This document shows, piece by piece, positions 45,137 through 56,000 of a DNA stretch of 64,000 nt. The position numbers and the translations under genes were made by a program. A model generated the notes under the pieces. That model saw nothing but the letters and a program-made list of their open reading frames with translations, ran no database searches and was not told where the DNA came from. Source of the stretch: DASVTU01 sp036387415 (GTDB lineage: Bacteria; Acidobacteriota; Blastocatellia; Pyrinomonadales; Pyrinomonadaceae); NCBI GenBank assembly GCA_036387415.1, contig DASVTU010000030.1, positions 1 to 64,000 on the forward strand, given 5' to 3'. Each line of letters begins with the position of its first letter. Positions within the stretch are counted from its first letter, which is position 1.

Positions 45137-47455
45137 CTACTTCGCCGTCAGTACAGGAATGGTCACAAAGCTATCATTAAACCACTTGATGCTGAGCGGT
45201 TCTTTCGCGTCCGCGATTGTCTCATCGCTCACTTCCTTGCCTGTGCCGTAGTTAATCTGTGCGTCCGGTCTCTTAATGATGCTGAGACTCACGACCAGTC
45301 GGCTGCCTGCTATGAACTGACGGCTCGTCAGCAGAAAGCTTTCAAAGTCGAGTTGCTCTCTCCTGCCAGGTGTTAGCAACTCCCTGCGGCTGCGATCTTT
45401 CACGTAGCTGGCCCGTGCCCAATGGTAGGACAGTTGGAAGTATTCGCCGTCGGGCTTCAACTCGTAGAGCTGGACATTGAAATCGAAATCCTTCTTGTTG
45501 GCGATGAAATCCAGCCGCATCGAGAACAGACCACTCAACTCTACGGGCGTCTGAAACGGGGCGCTGACGAACGCGAAGCCGTTCGGCGTCCGCAAACTCT
45601 TACCCACGATAGCCTCGTTGCCGTTCCAATTACCGACGTTAGCCGCCCCGAACTTTGTATTCGCTGGATTAGAGCGATCAGCGAAGTTGACTGTCTGAGG
45701 GATGAACGCAGAGGGTGGCCGTGCTTCCGTCAAGCGGTACGCGTCGCCTGCCCGCTCGGCGCTGAGATAGAATTTCAAACGCTGGTTTGCCATCGCCGCG
45801 ACCGACGGGGCGTGCCTCCACACGTTCGCGCCCATCACTTCGTAGTTCACCTTGTCCTTCAACAGCGCGGGCTTCTTGCCGCCCCTCAAGACGTAATCGA
45901 ACCACTGGTAGCGTAACTCTTCGATGTCGAGCGCGGAAACCGGGTCGGGCTTGTAACCGAGCAGCGGCGGCAGCGTGCCGTCCGGCGCTGCTCGCACTCC
46001 AATTTGCCCGGACACGTGGTTGTAAGGCCCTATGACGAGGTAATGCTCGGCATTCGGCCTGTACGTGTTGTGTCGTGTGAAGTAGTAGAGTGCGCCAATC
46101 TGCCCATCGTCGTAGTAGCCGGTGGTGGTCAGTACAGGGATGTTGACGCGGGCAAATTCTTTCCCGTAAGGGATCATGCGCTGCCAGTACGAATCATAAC
46201 TCGGGTGAGCCAGCCAGCGATTCCAGATCGGGTTGGGCGTCCCGTCAATCTTGTCCAAGTCACGATAGGCCCGACCGCTGACGTACCAATCTTTAAATAG
46301 CCGATTCCAGCGCTCGCTGTCGTTGTATCTCGCGTCGTCGAGCAGCTTCACGCCGGTCGTATAGAAGGGCAATGGAAAACCGTAGCTCTGGTAGATGCCG
46401 CCGGGGTTCGGGAAGTCAATTCCCGGCGCGAAAGTGACTGAAGGCATCATCGCTTTCAGAGCCTTCGGCAGATGCTTGGCCGCAGCCCACTGCGTGAACC
46501 CGTCGTAGCTCCCGCCGTACATGCCGACACGCCCGTCGCTCCACGGCTGGCGGCTGATCCAGTCGATTAAGGCAGCCGCGTCCGCCCCGTCGTGCTCGAC
46601 AGGTACGGGCTGGTCGGGACTACATGCTTTACCGCGAGTCAGTCCTTCGACTCCGACGTAGCCGTGCGCCGCCGTCAGGCGCGCGTTATCCGCCATCCTG
46701 ACGGGGTCGGCGTAGATGGTGAAATTGAGTAGCGCAGGTAGTCTGCGTGTAACGCGCGGTCGCATCGTCATGACGCAGATGGATGCGCCGTCCGGTGTTC
46801 GCACCAAGAAGTCTTTGGCTATCACGTATCGTCGCTCGTCATCCTCGTCCGAAAGCTGTGGTACTAACGGCTGAAAGCGGCCGTAGGCCTGTACAGAGAG
46901 ATACCTTCTGACCAGAGAGACAGCGTCGGGGAGGCTAATGGTGGCTTTGCCTTTTTGTTGGTCCAGCGCTTGGCGCAGGTTGGCTTCGAGGAGATTCAAA
47001 GAAGTGCCGAAGAAATACAGCACCTGAATAGCGGTCTGGTTGTCCAAAGGGGTGAGGGCTTCGCGGAAGGATTGCTTGAACGCTTCATCGAACGACTCTT
47101 GATGGGCGACTTGCCCGGACAGTGCTTTTGCGTATATCTCCCACCTGAGGTTGCTGACGGCGGGCTGTGATTGGGTCGCATTGTGGAGTTCGCGCAGTGA
47201 AGCCAGGCTCGCGCTGGCGCCTGAGTAATCACCGGCGACGAGCTGTAACCTAAACAGGTTGTCCAAATATGTTGCGCGGTCATTCTCCCGATAAAGGGCG
47301 AGCACCGACTTCGCCAAACGTGGCATCTCTTTGGCTAACTCCGTCGGGTCTGTGGCCGCGTCTTGGTTAAATTCTATCTGCTGAGCCTGCGCCTGAGTTG
47401 CCATCACTAATCCGGCACATATGAGAGCAATTAATTTAATCACGCTGAGAGTCAT
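45137..47455 (-). CDS. CocE/NonD (S15) family hydrolase with signal peptide
   Basis: 772 residues from ATG 47455: signal MTLSVIKLIALICAGLVMATQAQAQ, a helical N-terminal region (about 30-220), an alpha/beta-hydrolase core with GMYGGSYDG (nucleophile) and the His in YNHVSGQ, and a C-terminal jelly-roll (from about 560) as in X-Pro dipeptidyl-peptidases and cocaine esterases. The frame is open to 47536 but the extra codons come from an IS end. AAGGAGG directly abuts the ATG, so a GTG four codons later (47443), at better spacing, may be the true start. Expression is probably driven by a hybrid promoter containing the IS6 terminal repeat. Confidence 0.92.
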   Translation of the reverse strand: MTLSVIKLIALICAGLVMATQAQAQQIEFNQDAATDPTELAKEMPRLAKSVLALYRENDRATYLDNLFRLQLVAGDYSGASASLASLRELHNATQSQPAVSNLRWEIYAKALSGQVAHQESFDEAFKQSFREALTPLDNQTAIQVLYFFGTSLNLLEANLRQALDQQKGKATISLPDAVSLVRRYLSVQAYGRFQPLVPQLSDEDDERRYVIAKDFLVRTPDGASICVMTMRPRVTRRLPALLNFTIYADPVRMADNARLTAAHGYVGVEGLTRGKACSPDQPVPVEHDGADAAALIDWISRQPWSDGRVGMYGGSYDGFTQWAAAKHLPKALKAMMPSVTFAPGIDFPNPGGIYQSYGFPLPFYTTGVKLLDDARYNDSERWNRLFKDWYVSGRAYRDLDKIDGTPNPIWNRWLAHPSYDSYWQRMIPYGKEFARVNIPVLTTTGYYDDGQIGALYYFTRHNTYRPNAEHYLVIGPYNHVSGQIGVRAAPDGTLPPLLGYKPDPVSALDIEELRYQWFDYVLRGGKKPALLKDKVNYEVMGANVWRHAPSVAAMANQRLKFYLSAERAGDAYRLTEARPPSAFIPQTVNFADRSNPANTKFGAANVGNWNGNEAIVGKSLRTPNGFAFVSAPFQTPVELSGLFSMRLDFIANKKDFDFNVQLYELKPDGEYFQLSYHWARASYVKDRSRRELLTPGRREQLDFESFLLTSRQFIAGSRLVVSLSIIKRPDAQINYGTGKEVSDETIADAKEPLSIKWFNDSFVTIPVLTAK

Positions 47456-47507
47456 CCTCCTTCCAACTATCCGTGTGATAAAAGCGGTAGATGATACAGC
47501 CGTACTG

Positions 47508-47536
47508 AATATTTGCGAAAAGCGGCACTGTTGCAA
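47508..47536 (-). promoter_or_regulatory. Hybrid promoter with its -35 in an IS6-family terminal repeat
   Basis: On the minus strand, TTGCAA (47531-47536, inside the IS end), a 17-nt spacer and AATATT (47508-47513). Transcription would start near 47500, about 45 nt ahead of the S15 hydrolase ATG. Terminal TTGCAA serving as an outward -35 is known for IS26/IS257-type elements. Confidence 0.5.
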
Positions 47537-47867
47537 GAATTGCTTATGAGCTTATAATCCACTCTTCAGCCCATCTATCACTCATCGGGAATCATACTCT
47601 TGAAACGAAATTCCAATCCCTTCAAGTGGCGGCGCTTCGAGCCGACCATCATCCTTTTGTGCGTCAGAGGATATTGTCGCTACCAGCTATCTTATCGCGA
47701 TGTCGAAGAGATGATGCGTGAGCGCGGACTCGATATCAGGTCAAAAGGTTAGCAGGAAGTGATGCACAAGGGCAGGCGAAGTTCGTCGCCTCGCTGTTCG
47801 GAGTAGTCGCTTAACGAAAGGCACTCGACGAACATTTGCGCCTGAAAATAATTTTCGCACCGCAACC
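47524..47867. mobile_element. Internally deleted IS6-family insertion sequence remnant
   Basis: The left end reads GGCACTGTTGCAAG, 13 of 14 bases identical to the IS26 terminal repeat. The right end (47852-47867) is a degenerate match. Between them are N- and C-terminal pieces of an IS6 transposase. No target duplication is visible at the ends. Total length about 345 bp against about 800 bp for a complete element. Confidence 0.75.
47600..47814 (+). pseudogene. IS6-family transposase fragment, DDE core deleted
   Basis: From TTG at 47600 the frame encodes NPFKWRRFEPTIILLCVRGY and SYRDVEEMMRERGLDI, the conserved N-terminus of IS6 transposases, then stops at 47752. In a shifted frame the region ending at 47814 gives GQAKFVASLFGVVA and a stop, the typical IS6 C-terminus. 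The roughly 170-residue catalytic middle is gone. Confidence 0.8.
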
Positions 47868-47893
47868 TGAGCGAGACCCTGTAGGAGCTAGAC

Positions 47894-48310
47894 TTAGGCC
47901 GGGGGCGTCGAGTGAACTTCAGGCGCAATATCGATTGTCTCCTCGGAGTCGCCGCTTTCCAGAGTGAACTTCAACATCTGTGTGTCACCGCTTATTACTT
48001 CAATATCGCTAGCCACGATTTTTTTGAAGCCGATGCCTTCCACAGTTATTTTGTAAATGCCTGCCACTAAATCCGCGAAAGTATACTCGCCCGATGAAGA
48101 GGTGGTTTCGGTGCGTGGCTCAAGCCCCGTCGCCTGTACGACAATAGTGACGCGAATATTGCTCGCAACGCTCCCGTTAGGCTCGGTAATTATTCCCTTG
48201 ATTATCCCTTTCGCGGTGTCCTGCGCGTGAGTCGAGACCGCGCAGATGAACAGACAGGCAATTACTGATAAGAGAACAGGGATTCGTCTGCATAACGAGT
48301 TCTTTTGCAT
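47894..48310 (-). CDS. Secreted carboxypeptidase-regulatory-like domain protein
   Basis: 138 residues with a signal peptide (PVLLSVIACLFICAVSTHAQ) and one beta-sandwich domain of the CarboxypepD_reg type: GIIKGIITEPNGSVASNIRV, then SSSGEYTFADLVAGIYKITVEGIGFK. Such domains are structural or binding modules, common in acidobacterial exported proteins and TonB-dependent receptors. The C-terminus is short and acidic. Not obviously part of an operon; the IS remnant lies downstream. Confidence 0.85.
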   Translation of the reverse strand: MQKNSLCRRIPVLLSVIACLFICAVSTHAQDTAKGIIKGIITEPNGSVASNIRVTIVVQATGLEPRTETTSSSGEYTFADLVAGIYKITVEGIGFKKIVASDIEVISGDTQMLKFTLESGDSEETIDIAPEVHSTPPA

Positions 48311-48437
48311 AAAAGTGCCTCTCCCTGGCTGACGCGCCAGCGCGTTGATGTTTATTTTGCAGGATGCGCGTCACGTCCTGCGCTTCACTGCTCGAAACGA
48401 AATTGTTCCCGGTGTTAAAGTGATTACGCGGCGGTTT

Positions 48438-49175
48438 CTACTTGCGGGCGGCAGCCCGAAGCAGTTTCTCGATTTCAAGAAGCTGCTCGTCTTTCGGCTG
48501 CTCGCGTAATTTTGCTTTCACAATACTGGCGACTGTTTCTCCTTTGACAGGCTCATGCACGACCTCGTCGGGGTTGGCCTTGTACGTCAAAAGGAGGCGT
48601 ACCACGTCGGGCTGCCCTTGTTGGACGGCGAGGTAGAGCGCTGTCTCGTTGCGCCTGTTCTTCGCCTTAACGTCAGCACCGTTGTCCAGTAAGAGCTTCA
48701 AGATTTCCATCTGGCTTCCGCTATTGTCCCGTCCGTTGGCCGCCAGAAGCAGCGGGGTCATGCCATTCGCTTTGACGTTGACGTTGACTTTGACCTTCTT
48801 CTCTTGCAGCAGTGCTTTAACGGCGGCGAGGTCGGCGCGGGCGACGGCATCATATAAGGCATGGTCGGGGCCGGAAATGTTCGTCGAGTCGGGGTCGGGA
48901 ATCAAAGGCGCGGGCTGCTGCGGTTGAACGGGCGCGGGCGGGGCGCTGGCATCTTTCGGCCTGTCAGGGAGAGGACGCCGCCGTGACGACAGCCTTTCGG
49001 TTCGCGGCGGTGCATTCGATGGAGCGTGTGCCGGAAGGTTTTCTGAACCCTGTGCTGATGAGTTGCTTTTGACGGGGTTCGGTTTGGTCTGCGCGCAGGA
49101 GATGGTGCACAAGAGACCGCCAGTGAGCATCAAGACGAAAATTCTGCTCACAATCATCACTCGATAACACTTCAT
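48438..49175 (-). CDS. Exported ankyrin-repeat protein, possible immunity protein
   Basis: 245 residues from ATG 49175 (GGAGAG 6 nt upstream; the frame is open 18 codons further). A hydrophobic signal segment ending in Cys (FVLMLTGGLLCTISC) is followed by a Pro/Ser-rich linker (residues 25-100), then three ankyrin-type repeats: HALYDAVARADLAAVKALL, TPLLLAANG with LLLDNGADV, and TALYLAVQQGQPDVVRLLL. It lies 57 bp downstream of the small gene after the Rhs gene. Ankyrin proteins are known immunity partners of polymorphic toxins, so it may be a second protective gene, though it may equally be unrelated. Confidence 0.83.
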   Translation of the reverse strand: MKCYRVMIVSRIFVLMLTGGLLCTISCAQTKPNPVKSNSSAQGSENLPAHAPSNAPPRTERLSSRRRPLPDRPKDASAPPAPVQPQQPAPLIPDPDSTNISGPDHALYDAVARADLAAVKALLQEKKVKVNVNVKANGMTPLLLAANGRDNSGSQMEILKLLLDNGADVKAKNRRNETALYLAVQQGQPDVVRLLLTYKANPDEVVHEPVKGETVASIVKAKLREQPKDEQLLEIEKLLRAAARK

Positions 49176-49232
49176 CTTAACTCTCCAATCTATAAATATT
49201 GCCCATCCCTTTGACGGAAGAGACACCAACTA

Positions 49233-49649
49233 TTATTTTCCGCTCCAGTGCGGGAGTACTTCGCCTGTGTCTCGAAATACCAGTAAGACGAGCAAGTGGA
49301 TCCTCTCGGGTTCTTCCAAAGCTCCACTATCTAAGTGCTCATCCTCACTCCCCTCATCTATATAAGCTCTTCTATCCACATAATCCTTGAGGTAGATGAG
49401 TATGTTGTCGGCGCGCTTCAGGCTTGGTGGCTGGTCTAATCTGAGGACGCCTCGCTCCATAAGACAGTTTGCCTGCTCGATGGAGAGTAGGTTGCGCGTA
49501 CTCTCATTATCTACGAATGGCTCGACACTCGACACTGTACCGGCGCGTGCCATTGCTAATAACTCCGGGTTGAGTTGTGATGGCGACTGGTCAGCGAAGA
49601 GAGAAGCTCCTAGTGCGAACACATCTCTCACAGACAAGCGTTTGCTCAT
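49233..49649 (-). CDS. Small acidic protein overlapping the Rhs gene, candidate immunity protein
   Basis: 138 residues. Its ATG overlaps the Rhs stop as ATGA (4 bp), so it is translated from the same message. It has no signal peptide and no motif I recognise. The sequence is acidic in the C-terminal half (DEGSEDEHLDSGALEEPER). A cytoplasmic, acidic, small protein directly behind the toxin-like tip of an Rhs protein is the classic immunity position. The function is inferred from position alone. Confidence 0.7.
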   Translation of the reverse strand: MSKRLSVRDVFALGASLFADQSPSQLNPELLAMARAGTVSSVEPFVDNESTRNLLSIEQANCLMERGVLRLDQPPSLKRADNILIYLKDYVDRRAYIDEGSEDEHLDSGALEEPERIHLLVLLVFRDTGEVLPHWSGK

Positions 49650-50070
49650 TTCTTGATGCTCCCCCAGCCCGGATTGAATCCGCCTTCGTCGGCCGTGAAC
49701 ACGCGATAGCGCTTACCCCAATCATACACGGCGGAGTAACGCTGTCGTCCATACTGAGAGAAACGCCAGAGAACTCCTTGATCTGAGCCTCGCCTCCACG
49801 AGGATTGAACTAGAGGGGACTCACCACTTACCGGATGTGTATGCCCAGACCATCGCCAGCCCTGTTGCGCCCATTTCTTCGCCATCCCCGGAGTAAAGGG
49901 AACGCTATTCAAATCCCCCCTCATTAGAATCCTCTGTCCGCCGCGCGTGAATAGCGCAAACTCCACCCTTTCATGAGCAGAAAGTCTCGTCATGTCGCTA
50001 ATTCGCAACATCTTTTTCGGCAGTTCAACAAAATCTCCCTTTTGGCGGAGCTGCTCTAGCAACTGCCGTT
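49646..50070 (-). other. C-terminal tip domain of the Rhs protein with an HTHP motif
   Basis: The last 140 residues: HQRQLLEQL, HERVEFALFTRGGQRI, GWRWSGHTHP, then RRGSDQGVLW and YDWGKRYRVF. The motif HTHP following a beta-strand, with an upstream Glu and a downstream Ser-Asp, recalls the metal site of JAB/JAMM peptidases. The spacing of the last acidic residue is not canonical. It is a distinct domain from the Rhs core and the likely effector. Confidence 0.6.
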
Positions 50071-53000
50071 GATGCCGGTTGAGATTGACGCTGGATGGAG
50101 CAGCACTTGCGGGAGTGTCAGAGCGGATACCAACGTTGTCGGCACTGTCACCATTCAACCTGTTCCTCGAAAGGCCCTCCGACTCTTCGCCCATCGCACG
50201 GTTTCTTGCGCCCTGCGACGGCGTGAGCGCGCCAAACAGTCCGCCGAGGCCACCCGTCAGCAAGTAGGAACCCGCGCTGGAGTATTCACGGCGTAACCCC
50301 ACCGCCATCTCAGCCGACTCGAAGACGTAGCGCTCACCCATAGCCACGCCCGCACCGATGGCGGTGCGTCCTGTCAGCGTCGTCGCGGCGGCGTAACGCG
50401 TGCCGACAGCCCCGACCAGCCGTCCCGTCACCGCGCCTGACCCGAGCGACGCGATGCTGAGCACCGCTTTGAAGCTGAGTTTGGTGCGCCCTTCGTAATA
50501 TTCCTGCTCGGAAATCCTGCCAGCGGCCATGTCCGAGACCAACGTATCGTTATCTTCGAGGGTGCCGAACGAGAGGATGTTCCACAGGTCATAGCCGGAG
50601 CGCATCACCCAGTTCTGTAAAGAGCGGCTCTGCCAGTTCGACGCGTTGACGCCCCGCATGCCGTACTCATAGGCTTCGCGCTTCATGTCGGCGCGTATCC
50701 CGGTGGGTGTGCCCGACGCGTTATTCTGCTCCTGCAATTCGGCGTAAGTCGTGGCCGTCTCGCGTTCCTGCACGACGAGTTGCGGTTCACCGGAGGCGGA
50801 GCGTCGGATGGAGAGATCGAATGCGCCCACTTTGCCGCCAGTGAGGCTGCCGAAGACGCTGCGGTACTGCCAGATATTGAAGCCGCGCCCGCCCGTCGCT
50901 TCCACTGGTTTGTTGCCCGAAGGGTCTGTGTAGCGCAGTGGATTGTCGAGGGAGTAGGCGTAGCGGTTGAGGCTCTGCGCCATGTCGGCCACACCACTCC
51001 AGCTATCCTGCTGCACGAAGCGACCCAATCCCGGCGAGTAGTAACGCTCGCCCGCGCCGAGCGCCATCAGCCCCGTCTCGGCGTCGCGTCGCTGACCCGT
51101 GTAGCCGACAGCGTTGCCGCTCCCACCGCTGTTCCCGATGACCTCGCCCCACGCGTCGTACTCGTAACGCGTCAGGCCGAGCGCGGGATTGGCTGCGGGA
51201 GCAGAGAGCGCCGTCACGCTGCCCTGTGCGTCGGCGAAATAGAAGCGCGCGCCTTCGCCCACCAGTTCGCCGCGCACGATGTCTGTGCCGTAGTCGTAGC
51301 TGTTGACGAGGCGGTTGGCGTCGTTGAACTCGCTGATGACGTTCATGCCGTCGTAGACGTAACGCGTCGAGCCCAGCCCGGCAACTCTCTTGCCGGTACG
51401 CCGCCGCTCATGGTCATAATCGTAGGAGGCCACCTCCTGCGAAGTGCCGTTGAGGACGCGGCGAAGCTGGTCGCGCACGTCGTATTCGTATTGCGCCGTC
51501 AACTGTCCGGCCTGAGTGGTTGATGTCAGGTTGCCGTTATTGTCGTAGCTGTAAGCGATGTCGCCGCCCGGACTGCCCGTAAGCGTCGTCAGGCGGTTCA
51601 GGTCGTCGTAGGTGTAGGCGAGGTTGGCCTGCGCGCCGTGCACGTCGCGGCTCGTCTGGGCGGTGCGGTTGCCGACAGCGTCGTAGACGTATTGAAGGGT
51701 TGAAGTAACGCTGCTCGATGAAGAGATGAGACGGCTCGGCGGGACAATCTCTTTGGACTGTCTCGCGCTCGACCACATCAGTCGCGCTTCGGCGTCGCCC
51801 GTCTGCTCGTAGTATTCCAACTTGATGTCGTAACGCCGCCCGCCTTGAAGTGCGATTGTTCCGGCATCTTCCGTCGTGGTGTGCGCGCCCCAGTTGTCGA
51901 TGAGCAACTGACCGTCAACCCACAGGCGCACGCCCTCGTCCGTCTGTGTGTGGAAGGTGTACTGCTCCGTGTAGAGGGGCGTAATCTGCCCCGTCCAGCG
52001 CACGGAGAATGTTTCGCTGTCAATCGAAGGGTCGGGCGAAGAGAGCGCCGGCCAAGAGAAATCAATCTTCGCGTCCGTGCGCGTCTGCTTGAGTTCGGTG
52101 AGGTCGGGATTGTCGAAATACTCGCCCTTGAGCCCCTGCGTGGTGACGATTCCGCTCGACTCGTTGTTCGTCAATCGGTCAAGCGTATCGTAGGTGTAGG
52201 CCACCGTACGGAAGGGAGCGCCGTTGAAGCTCTTCGTCTCGGTCAGGCGGTTCGAGTTGGCGTCGTAGGTATAGGCGTACTCTTCGCTCTGCGCCGCGCC
52301 GAGTGTATTGACGACGCCGGTCAGTCGGTCGGCATCGTCGTAACGATAGTCGCGCCGCATCTGCGAGCCGTAGTCAATCTGCGAAACCAACCCGTCGGCT
52401 CGCCACGTGTAACTCACCTGACCGCCACCAGGAAGGCCGACCGACTGGAGACGGTTCGCGGCGTCGTAGGCGTAAGCGGTTTGCCTGCCCGACGCATCGA
52501 CGAGGCTTGTCATGTTGTCGGCTGCGTCGTAGCCGTAAGAGACTTTATAACCGGACTGATCGGTCGCCGTCTGAAGACGACCGTGCGTGTCGTAGGTGCG
52601 CGCGTAATGGCGCGCGCTGCCGGGCAGAGTCTCGACAATCTCCGTGACCCTTCCTTCGGGGTCGTAGTCGTACTCGTACCTCTGCGGCCCGCCCGCACCG
52701 CCGTTGGCGTAAGAGACGGTGCGCGGGCGGTTGAGCTTGTCGTAGGTGAGCGTTGTCTCCTGATTCTTCGGGTCGCGCCGCGAGACGAGATTGCTGTTCT
52801 CGTCGTAATCGAGCAGGGTGGTCAGTCCGAGCGGCTGACGCATCTCGGTCGCGCGGTTCAGCTTGTCGTAGACGTAGGAGACGGTGTGGCCGCGCGCGTC
52901 TCTCACGTCGGTGAGGTTCTGCGCCGCGTCGTAAGTGAGAATCCAGACGCCGCTCTCCGCGTCCGTCACTTTAACGAGCGAACCGAGCGCGTTGTATTCG

Positions 53001-56000
53001 TAGGCGGTCTTGAAGGCCGCGCCCTTCGGGTTGGTGCGTTCGAGGAGCAACCCCTCGCCGTCGTACTTGTACTGCGTCGTATTGCCTGCGCCGTCCGTGC
53101 GCGTCAGCGGGCGATTGAGCGCGTCGTAGGTCTGTTTGGTCGCTCCGCCCGCGCCGTCCGAGTGCTCAAGGACGTTGCTGTTGGCATCGTAGACGAAAGT
53201 CTCGGTTTGCGTCCCGGCGTGGTTAATCGTCTTCACGCGATTGAGCGTGTCGTAGGTGAATGCCATGATGTGGCCGCGCGCGTCGGTGCGCGTTTTGATG
53301 TTCGAGTCGGCGTCGTACTCGAAGGTGTAGAGGGTTTCGCCGCCGCGCGCGACGCTCTTGAGCCGCCCCAACGCATCGTAGGACTCGATGGTCTGTACGC
53401 CTCGACGGTCTGTGCTCTTCTTGGTGTAACCGCCGCTGTCGGAGTGTGCGACGGTCGTCATCTGTCCGGCGGGGTCGGTGACGGCGGTTAAGCGGTCTAC
53501 CGAATCGTATTGGTAGGAGGTGAACTGCCCCTTCAGGTCGCTCTGGCGGATGAGGTTGAGGCCGTCGTATTCCAGCGTACTCACCTTACCAGCGGCGTTC
53601 GTCACAGAGGTCAGGCGATGATGCCCGTCGTACTTGAGGACTGAAAAATTGCCGCGTGCATCGGTGTGCCTCTCGGAGACCCCCGCGTCGTCGTAGACGA
53701 CGGTGTTGACAGCGAAGGACTGGCCGCCGCCCGTGACTTTGGTGGCGAGCGGGCGACTCAGATTGTCGTAGGTCGTTTCGGTGACGACGCCGCGACGGTC
53801 GGTGTGAGAAAGCGTGTTGCCGGCGCCGTCGTAGGCGAAGGACTCGCTCAAGCCGCCGGGATGGCTAATCTGAAGCGCGCGATTAAACCCGTCGAGTGTC
53901 ACCGCCGTCGCCTGCCCGAGCCCATCCTTGCGCGACTTCAAGCCGCCGAGGCCCGTGTAGCGAGCCTCGGTCGAGTAGGCCGGGTCAGCCCCGGCGACGC
54001 TCACGTTGCCCGTCTCGCCGAAGGCCGAGAGCTTCTTCGTCGTGACGATGCCGCGCGGGTCTGTGACGCGCACCGTCAACCCTTCATAGACGTAGCGAGT
54101 GGTGTAGTCACCGCCGTTGAACCTGACCTGCTCGCTCAGCACGCGCCCGACCGCGTCGTGCTGTGTGATGACGGCCAAACCCTGCGGCTCGTGCTGCACG
54201 GTGACGGCGCGGGTCGAGTCGTCGTAAACCCAGGTGGTCGTGCGTCCGGCTGCGTCGCGCTGGTCGATGGCTCGGTTGGCCTCGTCGTAGCGCGTCGTGG
54301 TGACGCGCCCGTTGAGGTCTTTCGACGAGGTGATGTTCCCGACGCCGTCGTAGACTGTCTCTTCGGTGTAGCCGCCCGGCAGCGTGCGCTTCACGATTCG
54401 CCGCAGCCCGTCGTATTCGAGCGAAATCTGCTGGCCGTAAACGTCCGTGACGGTGAGCGGCAGGCCGACGAGATTGAGCGTGGCCTGTGAAGTCGTTTTG
54501 CTTTCACCGAACGAACCGGAGACGACGGTCGCGGTGCGGAAGTTCAAGTCGTCGTAGGTATGCGTGCTGGTGACGCCGCGGCGGTCGGTCTCCGTGAGCG
54601 GGTTGGAGTTTCCGTCGTAGGTATAGACGCGCGTGAAGCTTCCCGCGCCGTTGACCTGCTCGGTCGTCCGCGTCACGCGGTCGAGGCCATCGTAGGTCTT
54701 GGAGGTGACGATTTGCTGGCCGCCCGAAACGACCGTCGAGGTTAGGAGTTGACCGGCGGGGAGGTAGGTGTAGGTGACGGTTGATTCGTCGCGGATGCTT
54801 GCGGGGTCGCTCGTCACGGTCTGGATGACGTTGTCGAGTGCGTCGTAGGTGTTCCCGACGTTCGGCTCAAGCGTGCCGGAAGATGAGAGGAGGCGTCCGC
54901 GTATGTCGAAGGCGCGCGTGCTCACGATGCCTCCCGCGCGCCGGATGCCTGTCTGGTTGCCGTAAGCGTTGTAAGCGTAGGTGGTGGTTGCGCCGTACTG
55001 GTCGGTGTTACTCGTCAGGTCGCCGTTGATGGCGTACTCCATCCGCGTCACCTGTCCCGTCGGAAGCGTAATCTGCGTGACGTTGCCGTGCGAGTCGAGC
55101 GCGTAACTGGTCGTGTGGCCGTTCGGGTCGGTCTCGGAAATCCGCTTATTGAAGGTGGAGTCGTAGGCGGTCGTGGTCGTAATCGTGATGCCTTGAGCGG
55201 CGACGGTGACGGAGGTCGGATTTCCACGCTCGTACTTGGTTGTGGTGACCGCTCCGTCGGGGTCGGTCTGCTGGGTGGGCTGCCCTTTCTCATTGAAGGC
55301 CGTGACGGTGCGCGCCCCGCGCGGGCGCGTCGCAGTGGTCGTGCGCGCGACGCGGTCGAAAGCGTAGGTGGATGCTTTGCCGCGCCCGTCGGTGACGACT
55401 GCCTGCGTCACGAGGTTTGAGGCGAGCGTGTAGGCGAAGGTGTTGGTAACGCCTTCGGGAAAGCTGATGCTCTTGACGGGCGTGCGGAACAGGTCGAAGT
55501 GGTAGTCGTAGGTCGTCACGCGGCGTTCGTCAGCCGTGTCGTTAGGCGCGGTGACGGAGCGAATCAGGTGCGTGCGCGGCTGCGTGCCTGCGCTCGGCGG
55601 ATTGTATTCATACTTCCATACATAGTCGGAGGTGGCCGTGCTTATCGAGTCTTCACCGGAGCGTGTGACGTGTTCGAGATTGCCGTCGGCGTCATACTCG
55701 TAAGAGATGTTCAACCCGCCTGGCGCGACCATCTTGATGATGCGCCATGCCTTGCCCACCCCGGCGCGAAGGAAGCGCGCACGAACGAGTCCCAACTGCC
55801 CTTTGTTCGTGCAGGAGATACTACCGCCGCTCGGAGCGATAGCGCCGACGAGCGGCGTCTCGGCCTGCTCATAGGTGAAAGCGAGCGAGCGGTCGGAGGA
55901 ATCCGTGACGTGCGTCATGCGCCCCTGCATGTCGTAGGTGAGCGTCAGGCGATTGCCGTTCGGCTCCTCCATGTACTGAAGATTCCCCATGTAGGAGAGA

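Noticed and set aside
47456..47536. N-terminal extension of the S15 hydrolase to 47536
   Set aside because: Its first codons lie in the IS terminal repeat and the AAGGAGG and signal peptide fit a start at 47455 or 47443.
51845..53491. Plus-strand open frame of 548 codons over the YD repeats
   Set aside because: Antisense to the Rhs gene; the Val/Arg-rich periodic translation simply reflects the YD repeats read backwards.
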